From Mycolicibacterium poriferae (GTDB taxonomy: Bacteria > Actinomycetota > Actinomycetes > Mycobacteriales > Mycobacteriaceae): a stretch of 64,000 nucleotides of DNA. The DNA lies in contig NZ_AP022570.1 in assembly GCF_010728325.1 (NCBI RefSeq), forward strand, positions 62,001 through 126,000, in the 5' to 3' direction. A program made the translations under genes and the position numbers. The notes beneath the pieces are model-generated. The model was not told where the DNA came from. It did not search any database and saw only the letters and a list, made by a program, of their open reading frames with translations. Shown piece by piece: positions 1-8,454 of the stretch (positions are counted from its first letter, which is position 1; every line of letters begins with the position of its first letter).

Positions 1-1
1 G

Positions 2-163
2 GTGTTCGGGTTGCTCGGATACCTCAAGGTGCGCCGGATCCGCGGGCCGCAGAAAACCATCGAATCGGTGAAAGAGATTCCCGAAGCGTTCGGCCCGGAC
101 AAGCCCGCCAAAGCGGTCGCGACCACCGACGGCAAGCCGGCCACCGATCCGTCCGGCTGGTAA
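2..163 (+). CDS. Phage holin-like membrane protein, C-terminal 53 residues (partial)
   Basis: The frame is open from the window edge and ends in TAA at 161-163. The visible tail begins with a hydrophobic stretch (VFGLLGYLKV) and continues as a charged, flexible end. The final A of its stop codon is the first base of the ATG of the next gene, so the two are probably translationally coupled. From memory, the gene before ephE in M. tuberculosis (Rv3669) is a small holin-family membrane protein of unknown role, and the position and tail fit that. The start and most of the protein lie outside the window, so the family call rests on synteny rather than on visible domains. Confidence 0.6.
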   Translation: MFGLLGYLKVRRIRGPQKTIESVKEIPEAFGPDKPAKAVATTDGKPATDPSGW

Positions 164-1134
164 TGCCCCCACCTGATCCGTCGACTGTGCGGATCGACGG
201 GCCGTGGCGACACCTGGATGTGCACGCCAACGGCATTCGGTTCCACGTCGTCGAGGCCGACCAGCGTGCCGACACCGACGACGCGTCCCGCCCGTTCACC
301 GACCGCCCGCTGGTGATCATGCTGCACGGGTTCGGCTCGTTCTGGTGGTCGTGGCGCCACCAGCTGACCGGCTTGTCGGGCGCCCGGGTGGTCGCCGTCG
401 ACCTGCGCGGCTACGGAGCCAGCGACAAGCCCCCTCGCGGATACGACGGGTGGACGCTGGCCGGTGACACCGCCGGGCTGGTCCGCGCGCTCGGGCACAA
501 CAGCGCCACGCTGGTGGGGCACGCCGACGGCGGCCTGGTGTGCTGGGCCACGTCGGTGCTGCACCCGAGGGTGGTGCGGGCGGTCGCCGTGGTGAGTTCA
601 CCGCACCCGGCGGCACTGCGCGCCTCGGCGCTGCGGCGCCGGGACCAGGGCCGGGCGCTGCTGCCGTGGATGCTGCGCTACCAGGTCCCGATCTGGCCCG
701 AGCGCAGCCTGACCCGCCACGACGGCGCCGAGCTCGAACGGTTGGTGCGCAGCAGGTCCAGCGCCGCGTGGCAGGCCGGTGACGACTTCGCCGAGACCAT
801 CGGCCATCTGCGGCGGGCCATCCAGATCCCCTCGGCTGCGCATTCGGCGCTGGAGTACCAGCGCTGGGCGGCGCGCAGCCAGCTGCGGGGCGAGGGTCGG
901 CGGTTCATGCGCTCGATGAAGCGACCGATGTCGGTGCCGGTGCTGCACCTGCGCGGCGACGGCGATCCGTATGTGCTGGCCGATCCCGTGAACCGGACCC
1001 GGCAGTACGCTCCGCACGGGCGCTATGCGTCGATCGCCGGCGCGGGGCACTACGCCCACGAGGAAGCGCCCGGCCAGGTCAACGACCAGCTGACCCGGTT
1101 CCTCGAGCAGGTCTACGCCCGACCGGTCAGCTGA
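163..1134 (+). CDS. ephE: Alpha/beta hydrolase, EphE-type epoxide hydrolase homologue
   Basis: The protein has 323 residues, a usual length for the alpha/beta-hydrolase epoxide hydrolase family. HGFG at about residues 55-58 gives the oxyanion hole. The nucleophile elbow reads GHADGG with Asp at about 122, as expected for epoxide hydrolases rather than esterases (Ser). The late catalytic His lies in GAGHYAHEE near 296. The substrate cannot be told from sequence. The start overlaps the previous stop (TAATG). Its 3' end overlaps the convergent marP by 8 bp. The match to Rv3670 (ephE) is by order and motifs. Confidence 0.85.
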   Translation: MPPPDPSTVRIDGPWRHLDVHANGIRFHVVEADQRADTDDASRPFTDRPLVIMLHGFGSFWWSWRHQLTGLSGARVVAVDLRGYGASDKPPRGYDGWTLAGDTAGLVRALGHNSATLVGHADGGLVCWATSVLHPRVVRAVAVVSSPHPAALRASALRRRDQGRALLPWMLRYQVPIWPERSLTRHDGAELERLVRSRSSAAWQAGDDFAETIGHLRRAIQIPSAAHSALEYQRWAARSQLRGEGRRFMRSMKRPMSVPVLHLRGDGDPYVLADPVNRTRQYAPHGRYASIAGAGHYAHEEAPGQVNDQLTRFLEQVYARPVS

Positions 1135-2314
1135 TGCAGGTGCCGGTGGGCACCCGATCGACGTTGCCCACCCGGGCCATCTGCCGCGCGACTTCGTCGG
1201 CGGTGAGCACGAAGCCGGTGTCGGCGTCGTCGACCGCGGCGCCGAACACCACGCCGAGCACCTTGCCGCTGCGGTTGATCATCGGCCCGCCCGAATTGCC
1301 CTGCTTGACGGTTCCTCTGATGGTGTACACCTCGCGGGTGACGGTCGTGGTGCGGTAGATGTCGGGGCCGTTGAGTTCGATGATCTCCCGGACCCGTGCC
1401 GGTGTGGCCGTGAAATCGCCGCCGCCGGGATAGCCCATGACGATGCCGTCGGTGCCCGACGGGGCCTCACCGTCGGCGAACTGCAGCGGCGCGGACGGCA
1501 GGTTGGGCACGTCGAGAATCGAGATGTCGGCGTCCGGGTCGTAGCTGACCACCCCGGCCTCGTAGCTCTGCCCGCCCACCTCGATGGACACGCTCTCGGA
1601 TCCGGCCACCACGTGGGCGTTGGACATCACCCGGTTCGGCGCGACGACGAAGCCGCTGCCTTCGAGCACTTTCTGGCAACTCGAGGCCAGCCCCCGGACC
1701 TTCACCACGCTGGGGCTCGTCGCACCGACGACGGCTGATTCGGCCAGCGCGGCGTCGGGGGCGTCGACGGCGGCGACCGCGGTCGGCCCGAACGGTTTGA
1801 GCACGTCGTGCAGGCCGGCGGTGTCCCACAGTGCCGCCAGTCGTTCCGACGCCGACCGCAGCCAGCTCGGCGCGACCGCGTCGACTTCGGCGATCACCTT
1901 CGAGTCACGCACCGCCGCCGCGAGGTTGGGTTGCGGGGACGAGCTCAGCGCGGACCCGAGCAGCCATGCGGCGGTGAGCACCAGCACGAGCTGCACCGCC
2001 ACCCCGACGACCGAGTCGGCGACCCGCAGCACCGGGTTGCGGATGGCGCCACGGACCGCTCGGCCCAGCACGACACCGGCGATCTCACCGATGACGACCA
2101 GCACCAGGATCAGGAACAGGGTCGCGAACAACTTGGTGCGGGGTCCGCTGATGTGGTCCACCACGTGCGGGGCCAGCAGCACACCGGCTACCGCGCCCAG
2201 GGCAACCCCGACGAGGGCCAGCAGCGAACCAGGCGCTCCGGATCGCCAGCCCGAGATGGCGGCGATGAGCGCGACAGCGAGAATGGCGATGTCCAGCCAT
2301 TGTGAAGATGTCAT
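1127..2314 (-). CDS. marP: Membrane-anchored periplasmic serine protease MarP (acid resistance)
   Basis: The protein has 395 residues. The first about 120 form several hydrophobic membrane segments, followed by a chymotrypsin-like protease domain. The triad is visible as His in NAHVVAG, Asp in DPDADISIL and Ser in KQGNSGGPM. Two Cys, in SSCQKV and in the C-terminal TGTCIS, match the pair that forms the regulatory disulfide in M. tuberculosis MarP (Rv3671c). In the family it preserves intracellular pH under acid and oxidative stress by processing cell-wall enzymes. Its start overlaps the Nudix gene's stop (ATGA), so it is the last gene of a Nudix-marP run. Confidence 0.95.
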   Translation of the reverse strand: MTSSQWLDIAILAVALIAAISGWRSGAPGSLLALVGVALGAVAGVLLAPHVVDHISGPRTKLFATLFLILVLVVIGEIAGVVLGRAVRGAIRNPVLRVADSVVGVAVQLVLVLTAAWLLGSALSSSPQPNLAAAVRDSKVIAEVDAVAPSWLRSASERLAALWDTAGLHDVLKPFGPTAVAAVDAPDAALAESAVVGATSPSVVKVRGLASSCQKVLEGSGFVVAPNRVMSNAHVVAGSESVSIEVGGQSYEAGVVSYDPDADISILDVPNLPSAPLQFADGEAPSGTDGIVMGYPGGGDFTATPARVREIIELNGPDIYRTTTVTREVYTIRGTVKQGNSGGPMINRSGKVLGVVFGAAVDDADTGFVLTADEVARQMARVGNVDRVPTGTCIS

Positions 2315-3093
2315 CGTTGTGCTTCACCGTAGCTGTCCTGGGCGTCCAGACGCGTCATTGCCTCGTTGAGTTCGACCACGTTCTCGGTGTCCCACGGTCG
2401 CGCCCACCCGGCGACATCGAGCATCGCCGAGATCACCTGCCCGGTGAATCCCCACACCAGCATCTCGTGCAGCAGGAATGCCGGCCCCGCGGTGCGTCGG
2501 GTGTTCTCCCGCCGGTAGACCATGATGCGGTTGCGCGGGTTGACGAACGCACGCACCGGCACCCGCGCCACCGCGGCGGTCTCGGCTTCGTCGACGACGG
2601 CGACGGGACCCGGGTCCGGCGAATAGGCCAGCACCGGCACCACGTGGAACCCCGACGGCGGGATGAACATCTTCTCCAGGGTCGCCAGCGGGTGCAGTCG
2701 GCTCGTCTCCAGCCCGGTCTCCTCGGTGGCTTCTCGCAACGCGGTGTGCACCGGGCCCTGGTCCCCCGGGTCGGCGGCGCCGCCCGGAAATGCCGCCTGC
2801 CCGGCGTGGTGACGCAACGTCGACGACCGCACCGTGACGAGTAGATCGGCGTCGTCGGGAAGCATGCCCGCCTCCCCGCCGCCGGGTCCGGAGAACAGCA
2901 CCAGGACCGCGGCGTCGCGGCGGGCACCGGTCAGCGCGGCGGTGGTGTTGGCGGCCGTGAGCGCGGCCAGCACCTCGGCGGGCACCCGCCGGCGGTAGGC
3001 GTGCTTGACGGCCTCGGGCCGGTGCACCAGCGGCGCCAGCCACGGTGGGGCGGCGTCGGGAGCCAGATCGCCGGTGCCGCTGTCCCAGCTCAC
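2311..3093 (-). CDS. Nudix hydrolase (CoA pyrophosphatase-like)
   Basis: The protein has 260 residues. A Nudix box is readable from AFPGGAADPGD through the REATEETGLE core, which supplies the Mg-binding Glu residues. The AFPGG lead-in and the PxLHPP-like region further on resemble the CoA/NADH pyrophosphatase branch, but the substrate is not proven by sequence. Overlaps of 4 bp at both ends (with marP and with the thioredoxin-like gene) place it inside a co-transcribed minus-strand run. Synteny: Rv3672c. Confidence 0.88.
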   Translation of the reverse strand: MSWDSGTGDLAPDAAPPWLAPLVHRPEAVKHAYRRRVPAEVLAALTAANTTAALTGARRDAAVLVLFSGPGGGEAGMLPDDADLLVTVRSSTLRHHAGQAAFPGGAADPGDQGPVHTALREATEETGLETSRLHPLATLEKMFIPPSGFHVVPVLAYSPDPGPVAVVDEAETAAVARVPVRAFVNPRNRIMVYRRENTRRTAGPAFLLHEMLVWGFTGQVISAMLDVAGWARPWDTENVVELNEAMTRLDAQDSYGEAQR

Positions 3094-3749
3094 CTCGACT
3101 CTCCAATCTGCGGATCGACCGCTGCGGCGATCTCGTCAGCGGTCGCAAACGATCGGGGCAGGATCTCGGCAACGCTACCGTCCGGGCGCAGCACGACCGT
3201 GGCCGGCATCACGTTGGGCACCCGCAGAGCAGCGGCGATGAGACGTCGCCCGTCCTGCAACGTCGGCAGGTGCACGCCCAGTTCGGCGAGCTGCAGCAAC
3301 GCCGCACTCTCGTTCTCGTCCTGGTGCACCGTCAGCACGGTCACCTCGGGCCCCATGCGGCGCTGGTACTCGGCCATGGCGGGTAGCTCGTCGGCGCACG
3401 GGCCGCACCAGTAGGCCCACAGGTTCAGTACGACGGTTCGCCCGGCCAGCGCCCTGGCCACGTCGACGGGAGCACCGTCACCGGCGCATTCCAGCACGAT
3501 GCCGCGGAGTCGCTCCGGACCGGCGCCCTCACCCGGTCCCGGGCAGGGATCGAGGTCGGCCCGCGCCCGAGGCGCCACGAGCGCCTCGGCGGTGTCGGCG
3601 TCTCGACGGTCCCGCGCGGACACCGTGTCCGACGCGCTCGAGCCGGCCCGTCCGGCCCCCGGATCGTCGCCGAGTTCGGCCCACAGCGCGGCACCGAGGG
3701 CGACGAGAACCACCATCGCCACGATGCTCCAACGCGCCGACACACTCAT
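3090..3749 (-). CDS. Membrane-tethered thioredoxin-like protein (TlpA/ResA type)
   Basis: The protein has 219 residues. An N-terminal hydrophobic helix at about residues 8-25 acts as signal anchor, followed by an Ala/Asp/Arg-rich linker. The thioredoxin fold then carries the active site WCGPC (in WAYWCGPCADE). The anchor puts the active site outside the membrane, where such proteins reduce or exchange disulfides. Two more Cys flank the region (DPCPG and ECAGD). It overlaps the Nudix gene by 4 bp and lies 16 bp from nth upstream. Synteny: Rv3673c. Confidence 0.88.
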   Translation of the reverse strand: MSVSARWSIVAMVVLVALGAALWAELGDDPGAGRAGSSASDTVSARDRRDADTAEALVAPRARADLDPCPGPGEGAGPERLRGIVLECAGDGAPVDVARALAGRTVVLNLWAYWCGPCADELPAMAEYQRRMGPEVTVLTVHQDENESAALLQLAELGVHLPTLQDGRRLIAAALRVPNVMPATVVLRPDGSVAEILPRSFATADEIAAAVDPQIGESR

Positions 3750-3765
3750 AGGGAACGACGCCGGT

Positions 3766-4563
3766 CTACAGGCCGGCCAGCGCCAGCAGGTGCTCGGTTT
3801 CCGGCCCTTTCACCAGGGGGGCCGCAACCAGCGGATCGGTCGGGCCGAGTCCGTAGGACGGGCAGTCCTTGGCCAGCACGCACACCCCGCAGGCCGGTTT
3901 GCGGGCATGGCAGACGCGGCGGCCGTGGAAGATCACCCGATGGCTCAGCAGCGTCCACTCGCTGCGGTCGATGAGCTCGCCGACGGCGTGCTCCACCTTC
4001 ACCGGGTCCTCCTCGGCCGTCCACCGCCAACGCCGGACCAGCCGGCCGAAATGGGTGTCGACGGTGATGCCGGGGACGTCGAAAGCATTGCCGAGGATGA
4101 CGTTGGCGGTCTTGCGGCCCACCCCCGGCAACGTGACCAGCTCATCGATGGTGGCCGGCACTTCCCCGTCGAAACGCTCCACCAGCTCCTGGCCCAGCCG
4201 GATCAGCGAATTGGCCTTGTTGCGGTAGAAGCCCGTCGGCCGGATCAGCTCCTCGAGCTCGGTGCGATCGGCGCGCGCGTAGTCCAGCGCGGTGCGGTAC
4301 GTGTGGAACAGCGCAGGCGTGGTCAGGTTCACCCGCTTGTCGGTGCTCTGCGCCGACAGAATGGTCGCGACGGTCAGTTCGAGCGGGTTGGTGAAGTCCA
4401 GCTCGCAGTACACGTGCGGAAACGCTTGCGCCAGCGTGCGATTCATCCGGCGGGCGCGCCGGACGAGCCCCAGCCGGGTCTCGGCGTCCCATTTGCGTGA
4501 CGAGGCGCCGCGAGCCGCCTTGGCGGCGGCGCGCTTTCCTGCCGAGGGCTCGCTGACGGTCAC
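3766..4563 (-). CDS. nth: Endonuclease III (DNA glycosylase/AP lyase)
   Basis: I place the start at GTG 4563, giving 265 residues against 245 for the M. tuberculosis protein (Rv3674c). The helix-hairpin-helix reads [12 protein letters not shown] with the catalytic Lys, and the catalytic Asp is in [11 protein letters not shown]. The [4Fe-4S] ligands C-x6-C-x2-C-x5-C are complete at about 218-234. It removes oxidised pyrimidines from DNA and cleaves the abasic site. The frame is open further upstream to 5067, but that extension runs through the divergent gene at 4669 and has no family similarity. The first about 25 residues from 4563 are weakly supported; ATG 4446 would be too short. Confidence 0.92.
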   Translation of the reverse strand: MTVSEPSAGKRAAAKAARGASSRKWDAETRLGLVRRARRMNRTLAQAFPHVYCELDFTNPLELTVATILSAQSTDKRVNLTTPALFHTYRTALDYARADRTELEELIRPTGFYRNKANSLIRLGQELVERFDGEVPATIDELVTLPGVGRKTANVILGNAFDVPGITVDTHFGRLVRRWRWTAEEDPVKVEHAVGELIDRSEWTLLSHRVIFHGRRVCHARKPACGVCVLAKDCPSYGLGPTDPLVAAPLVKGPETEHLLALAGL

Positions 4564-4668
4564 CAGGCCAGCGTACTGAGCCGGGCCGACAGGCCTGGTG
4601 GCGAACCGGTACTTACCGTCGACGATTCGTGATCCCGCTGAGATATTGGATGTGTTTACTTCACCCTT

Positions 4669-5022
4669 GTGTCGTGGTTGTTCGTCGTGCTGATCCCCGG
4701 GTTGCTGATGATGGCAACCGTCGGATTGCAGCGCGTCGAATCCGCGCTGGGGCGCGAGACGGTGACGGCCGACGATGTGGCCGAGTACCTCGAGCATGCC
4801 AAGGCCACCAGCACCGGCCCCTGTCGCGCGCACGATGCCGACGGCCCTGCCCTGAGGTTCCTGCCGCGGGTGCCGATGCGGGTCGCCGATTTCGACGAAT
4901 TCGTCGAGGACCAACCGAACGATCAGGTTCACGCTTTGCCGGCGCCCCGCTACGTGGTTCCCGCAGTCGTTCCCGCGCCGAAAACGGAGTTTCAGCAGAC
5001 CCGACATGCCGATCGTGTGTAG
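4669..5022 (+). CDS. Small membrane protein upstream of crp
   Basis: The protein has 117 residues, GTG start. The N-terminus ([18 protein letters not shown]) is one hydrophobic helix or uncleaved signal. The rest is hydrophilic, with a Pro/Ala-rich segment ([16 protein letters not shown]) near the C-terminus. No catalytic motif is visible. M. tuberculosis has a possible membrane protein of similar size (Rv3675) in the same slot between nth and crp, which supports a real conserved gene. Function unknown. Confidence 0.7.
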   Translation: MSWLFVVLIPGLLMMATVGLQRVESALGRETVTADDVAEYLEHAKATSTGPCRAHDADGPALRFLPRVPMRVADFDEFVEDQPNDQVHALPAPRYVVPAVVPAPKTEFQQTRHADRV

Positions 5023-5141
5023 CGTGAGCAGGTCACGCTGACGGCTCATCGCCGACAACGTCGGCAAGGCTTACCTCTAGACTGAGTGATCTCGAGGTTG
5101 GAAACGCATGTCTGAACACCGAACAGCTTAAGAGGGGCAAC

Positions 5142-5816
5142 GTGGACGAGATCCTGGCCAGGGCCGGAATCTTCCAGGGGGTGGAACCCAGCGCCGTATC
5201 CGCGCTGACCAAACAACTGCAGCCCGTGGACTTCCCGCGCGGACACACCGTGTTCGCCGAAGGGGAGCCTGGGGACCGGCTGTACATCATCATCTCCGGC
5301 AAGGTGAAGATCGGTCGCCGCTCGCCGGACGGCCGGGAGAATCTGCTGACGATCATGGGACCGTCCGACATGTTCGGCGAGCTGTCCATCTTCGACCCGG
5401 GCCCGCGCACCTCGAGCGCCACCACCATCACCGAGGTGCGAGCGGTGTCGATGGACCGCGAAGCGTTGCGCGCGTGGATCGCCGACCGGCCCGAGATCGC
5501 CGAGCAGCTGCTGCGCGTGCTGGCCCGCCGTCTGCGCCGCACCAACAACAACCTCGCCGACCTGATCTTCACCGACGTGCCCGGTCGGGTCGCCAAGCAG
5601 CTCCTACAGCTCGCCCAGCGGTTCGGCACCCAGGAGGGCGGGGCGCTGCGCGTGACGCACGACCTGACCCAGGAGGAGATCGCCCAGCTCGTCGGCGCTT
5701 CCCGCGAGACCGTCAACAAGGCGCTGGCCGATTTCGCCCACCGCGGCTGGATCCGGCTGGAGGGCAAGAGTGTACTGATCAGCGACTCCGAGCGGCTGGC
5801 GCGCCGAGCGAGGTAA
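5142..5816 (+). CDS. crp: cAMP receptor protein family regulator (Crp/GlxR)
   Basis: The protein has 224 residues. The GTG start is preceded by a good ribosome site (GAGGGGCAAC). The cyclic-nucleotide fold occupies about residues 10-125, with [16 protein letters not shown] forming the cAMP phosphate-binding cassette. The Crp-type winged helix follows at about 155-205 ([21 protein letters not shown] as recognition region, read in two parts). Orthologue of Rv3676, a global regulator binding TGTGA-N6-TCACA-type sites. The last codons and stop form the first copy of a 31-bp tandem repeat. Confidence 0.95.
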   Translation: MDEILARAGIFQGVEPSAVSALTKQLQPVDFPRGHTVFAEGEPGDRLYIIISGKVKIGRRSPDGRENLLTIMGPSDMFGELSIFDPGPRTSSATTITEVRAVSMDREALRAWIADRPEIAEQLLRVLARRLRRTNNNLADLIFTDVPGRVAKQLLQLAQRFGTQEGGALRVTHDLTQEEIAQLVGASRETVNKALADFAHRGWIRLEGKSVLISDSERLARRAR

Positions 5817-5920
5817 CGAGCGAGCAGACCGGCACCGAGCGAGGTAACGAGCGAGCAGACCAGCACCGAGCGAGGTAACGCGCGAGCAGACCAGCACCGA
5901 GCGAGGTAACGCGCGAGCAG
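5804..5920. repeat. 31-bp tandem repeat, 3.8 copies, at the 3' end of crp
   Basis: Units begin at 5804, 5835, 5866 and 5897 with an exact period of 31 bp. Each starts CCGAGCGAGGTAACG and continues MGCGAGCAGACCRGCA, and the last is truncated after 24 bp. The first unit is coding: it supplies the last residues of Crp and its TAA stop, and these residues are conserved in mycobacterial Crp. The array therefore most likely arose by tandem duplication of the crp 3' end. It fills the space up to the stop codon of the convergent metallo-hydrolase. Confidence 0.95.
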
Positions 5921-6742
5921 TCAGCGGCGCAGGTAGTTCAGCTGGGCCTGCACCGACCACTCGGCGACGTCCCACAAGCTCTCGTCCACGTCGGTGTAGA
6001 CGTGCTCGACCACCTGGCGCGCGTCCGCCTCCTCCCCCAGCTCGGTGAGCGCGGCGCGCACCTGATCGAGCCGCTCCTCCCGATGCGCGAGGTAGGTCTG
6101 GCTGATCGCGGCGATGTCGTCGAGTTCGGGGCCGTGCCCGGGGAGCACCGCGCGATGGCCGAGGCCGCGCAGGCGGCGCAGCGACTCGAGGTAGTCACCG
6201 AGGTCGCCGTCCTCGCGGTCGATGACCGTGGTGCCTCGCCCCAGGACGGTGTCCGCGGTCAGGACCGCACCCGTCCCGTCGGGCCGCCCGCCCCCGGCGT
6301 TGTCGACGAGAAACGACACCGAGTCCGCGGTGTGGCCCGGGGTGGCCATCACGGTGATCCGCAGTCCGGCTGCGTCGATCCGCTCACCGTCGGTCAGTGG
6401 CCCGCCCATCCCGCGCAGGAAACCGCTGCCCACCGAGCGCACCACCGCGCCCGTCAGGTCGACGATGCGGTCAATCCCGCCGGTGTGGTCGGTGTGCTTG
6501 TGGCTGATCAGCACCAGCGGGATCGGGCCGAGCGCCGCGAGGCGCTCGATGTGCTCGTCGGAGACTCCCGGGTCATCGGGTCCGGGATCGACCACGACCA
6601 TCTCGTCGCTGCCCGGGCCGCGCAGCACCCAGGTGTTGGTGCCCTCCAGCGTCATCTTGCCCGGGTTGTTGCACAGCAGCACCGACGCGCTGTCCGTCAC
6701 CGGCCTCAGTAGGCCGTAGGCGGGATGCTGCAGCGCACTCAC
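5921..6742 (-). CDS. MBL-fold metallo-hydrolase
   Basis: The protein has 273 residues from GTG 6742. The metal motif SHKHTDHTGG (HxHxDH) is clear, with further ligands at TPGHTADS and LPGHGPEL, so the dinuclear metal site is complete. A C-terminal winged-helix-like tail (about residues 205-273) is typical of the LACTB2/RNase-like branch. The substrate is unknown. The start overlaps the ridA stop by 4 bp (GTGA), linking DUF4177, RidA and this gene in one unit. Synteny: Rv3677c. Confidence 0.88.
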   Translation of the reverse strand: MSALQHPAYGLLRPVTDSASVLLCNNPGKMTLEGTNTWVLRGPGSDEMVVVDPGPDDPGVSDEHIERLAALGPIPLVLISHKHTDHTGGIDRIVDLTGAVVRSVGSGFLRGMGGPLTDGERIDAAGLRITVMATPGHTADSVSFLVDNAGGGRPDGTGAVLTADTVLGRGTTVIDREDGDLGDYLESLRRLRGLGHRAVLPGHGPELDDIAAISQTYLAHREERLDQVRAALTELGEEADARQVVEHVYTDVDESLWDVAEWSVQAQLNYLRR

Positions 6743-7206
6743 GCGGCCGGCACAACCTCGACAATGATCTCGACCTCGACCGGTGCGTCCATCGGAAGTT
6801 CGGACACCCCGACCGCCGACCGGGCGTGTGCCCCGGCGTCACCGAACACCTCGCCGAACAGCTCCGAGGCGCCGTTGATCACGGCGGGCTGGCCGCCGAA
6901 GCCCGGCGCCGACGCGACGAAGCCCACCACCTTGACCACCTTGACCACCGCGTCGATCCCCACCAGCGCGTCCACCGCGGCCAGCGCGTTCAGCCCGCAC
7001 TGCCGGGCCAGCTCCTTGGCCTGCTCCGGGGACACCGCGTCACCCACCTTGCCTCTTGCCGGCAGCTCGCCCTCGGTCATCGGGAGCTGTCCGGCGGTGT
7101 AGACCAAGTTGCCGGTCCGGGCCGCGGGGACATACGCCGCGACGGGCTTGACCACGTCGGGGAGCTCGATGCCGAGCTCGGTCAGACGCGCCGACCAGGC
7201 GGTCAC
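6739..7206 (-). CDS. RidA family protein (reactive imine/enamine deaminase-like)
   Basis: The protein has 155 residues from GTG 7206, whose GTGA overlaps the stop of the DUF4177 gene. The frame is open further upstream but only as an antisense shadow of that gene. RidA-type features are the TAGQLP strand near residue 45, the oligomer-forming core and the ending PVEVEIIVEVVPA. The family deaminates reactive enamines from PLP enzymes; here the exact substrate and the usual catalytic Arg could not be verified. Synteny: Rv3678c. Confidence 0.8.
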   Translation of the reverse strand: MTAWSARLTELGIELPDVVKPVAAYVPAARTGNLVYTAGQLPMTEGELPARGKVGDAVSPEQAKELARQCGLNALAAVDALVGIDAVVKVVKVVGFVASAPGFGGQPAVINGASELFGEVFGDAGAHARSAVGVSELPMDAPVEVEIIVEVVPAA

Positions 7207-7364
7207 TTGGGCCGCTTGAGGTAGGCGACGTGCTGTTCGCCGGTGGGGCCGGGCAGCACCGACACCAACTCCCAGCCGTCCTCGCCCCACTGGTCGAGGA
7301 TCTGCTTGGTGGCGTGCGTCAGCAGCGGGACGGTCGCATACTCCCAGCGGTTCGATTCACTCAT
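7203..7364 (-). CDS. DUF4177 small protein
   Basis: A 53-residue protein from ATG 7364. WEYATVPLLTHATKQILDQW and WGEDGWELVSVLPG give the characteristic DUF4177 pattern (two strands, one helix, a conserved GWELV). It ends in the coupled overlap with ridA. A gene of this size sits in the same slot in M. tuberculosis (Rv3678A). The same frame stays open for another 1.4 kb upstream only because it is antisense to the ATPase gene. Function unknown. Confidence 0.85.
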   Translation of the reverse strand: MSESNRWEYATVPLLTHATKQILDQWGEDGWELVSVLPGPTGEQHVAYLKRPK

Positions 7365-7409
7365 GTCGCCGAGCTTATCGGGCGGCGGAATCGGCTTGGC
7401 TAGCATGCA

Positions 7410-8441
7410 GTGGTGGCTAGCACACCAAACGGGTCGACGTCGATCGGTTGGCCCTCCCGCCTGACCAAAGCGCGCCTGCACTTCGTCTCCGGCAAAGGCG
7501 GTACGGGAAAGTCCACGATCGCCGCGTCGCTCGCGCTGGCCTTGGCCGCCGGCGGTCGCAAGGTGTTGCTGGTCGAAGTCGAAGGGCGCCAAGGCATTGC
7601 GCAGCTGTTCGACGTTCCCCCGCTGCCCTACGAAGAGGTCAAGATCGCGACCGCCGAGGGTGGCGGGCAGGTCAACGCGCTGGCCATCGACACCGAGGCG
7701 GCGTTCCTCGAGTACCTCGACATGTTCTACAACCTGGGGCTGGCCGGGCGGGCGATGCGCCGCATCGGCGCTGTCGAGTTCGCGACGACGATCGCTCCGG
7801 GGCTGCGCGACGTGCTGCTCACCGGCAAGGTCAAGGAGGTCGTGACCAGGACGGCCAAGGATGCGCGGCCCAAGCATTCGGTCTACGACGCGGTGGTGGT
7901 CGACTCGCCGCCGACCGGGCGCATCGCGCGGTTCCTCGACGTCACCAAGGCGGTCTCCGACCTCGCCAAGGGCGGCCCGGTGCACTCGCAGGCCGAGGGC
8001 GTGGTGAAGTTGCTGCACTCCGATCTGACGGCCATCCACCTCGTGACCCTGCTGGAGGCCTTGCCGATCCAGGAGACCGTCGAGGCCATCCAGGAACTGC
8101 GGGAGATGGAACTGCCGATCGGCAGCGTCATCGTCAACCGGACCATTCCCGCGTACCTGGCACCCGACGACCTCGCCAAGGCGGCCGAGGGGGACGTCGA
8201 CGCCGACGCGGTGCGCTCCGGGTTGGCCACCGCCGGGATCACGCTGTCCGACACGGACTTCGCGGGGCTGTTGACCGAGACCATTCAGCACGCCACCCGG
8301 GTCGCGGCCCGCGCCGAGAGTGCCGAGCAGCTGGTCGAGATCGATGTGCCCCGGCTGCAACTGCCCACCCTGACCGACGGGGTGGACCTGGGCAGCCTGT
8401 ACGAACTGGCCGAAGAGCTCGCCCGGCAGGGCGTGCGGTGA
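7410..8441 (+). CDS. bagA: Get3/ArsA-like ATPase A (BagA)
   Basis: The protein has 343 residues, GTG start at 7410 (GTG 7413 also possible). The deviant Walker A reads GKGGTGKST at about residue 30 and carries the signature Lys that reaches across an ArsA/Get3 dimer. A switch-like VVDSPPTGR follows near 165. Orthologue of Rv3679, which with Rv3680 forms a Get3-like pair reported, as I recall, to matter for glycerol and nitric-oxide stress in M. tuberculosis. It lies 13 bp before its partner and is divergent from DUF4177. Confidence 0.9.
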   Translation: MVASTPNGSTSIGWPSRLTKARLHFVSGKGGTGKSTIAASLALALAAGGRKVLLVEVEGRQGIAQLFDVPPLPYEEVKIATAEGGGQVNALAIDTEAAFLEYLDMFYNLGLAGRAMRRIGAVEFATTIAPGLRDVLLTGKVKEVVTRTAKDARPKHSVYDAVVVDSPPTGRIARFLDVTKAVSDLAKGGPVHSQAEGVVKLLHSDLTAIHLVTLLEALPIQETVEAIQELREMELPIGSVIVNRTIPAYLAPDDLAKAAEGDVDADAVRSGLATAGITLSDTDFAGLLTETIQHATRVAARAESAEQLVEIDVPRLQLPTLTDGVDLGSLYELAEELARQGVR

Positions 8442-8454
8442 GCGGAGGAAACCG

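Noticed and set aside
4564..5067. 168-codon upstream extension of the nth reading frame
   Set aside because: It runs antisense through the small membrane gene at 4669 and the region before crp, and has no endonuclease III similarity. The gene is better started at GTG 4563.
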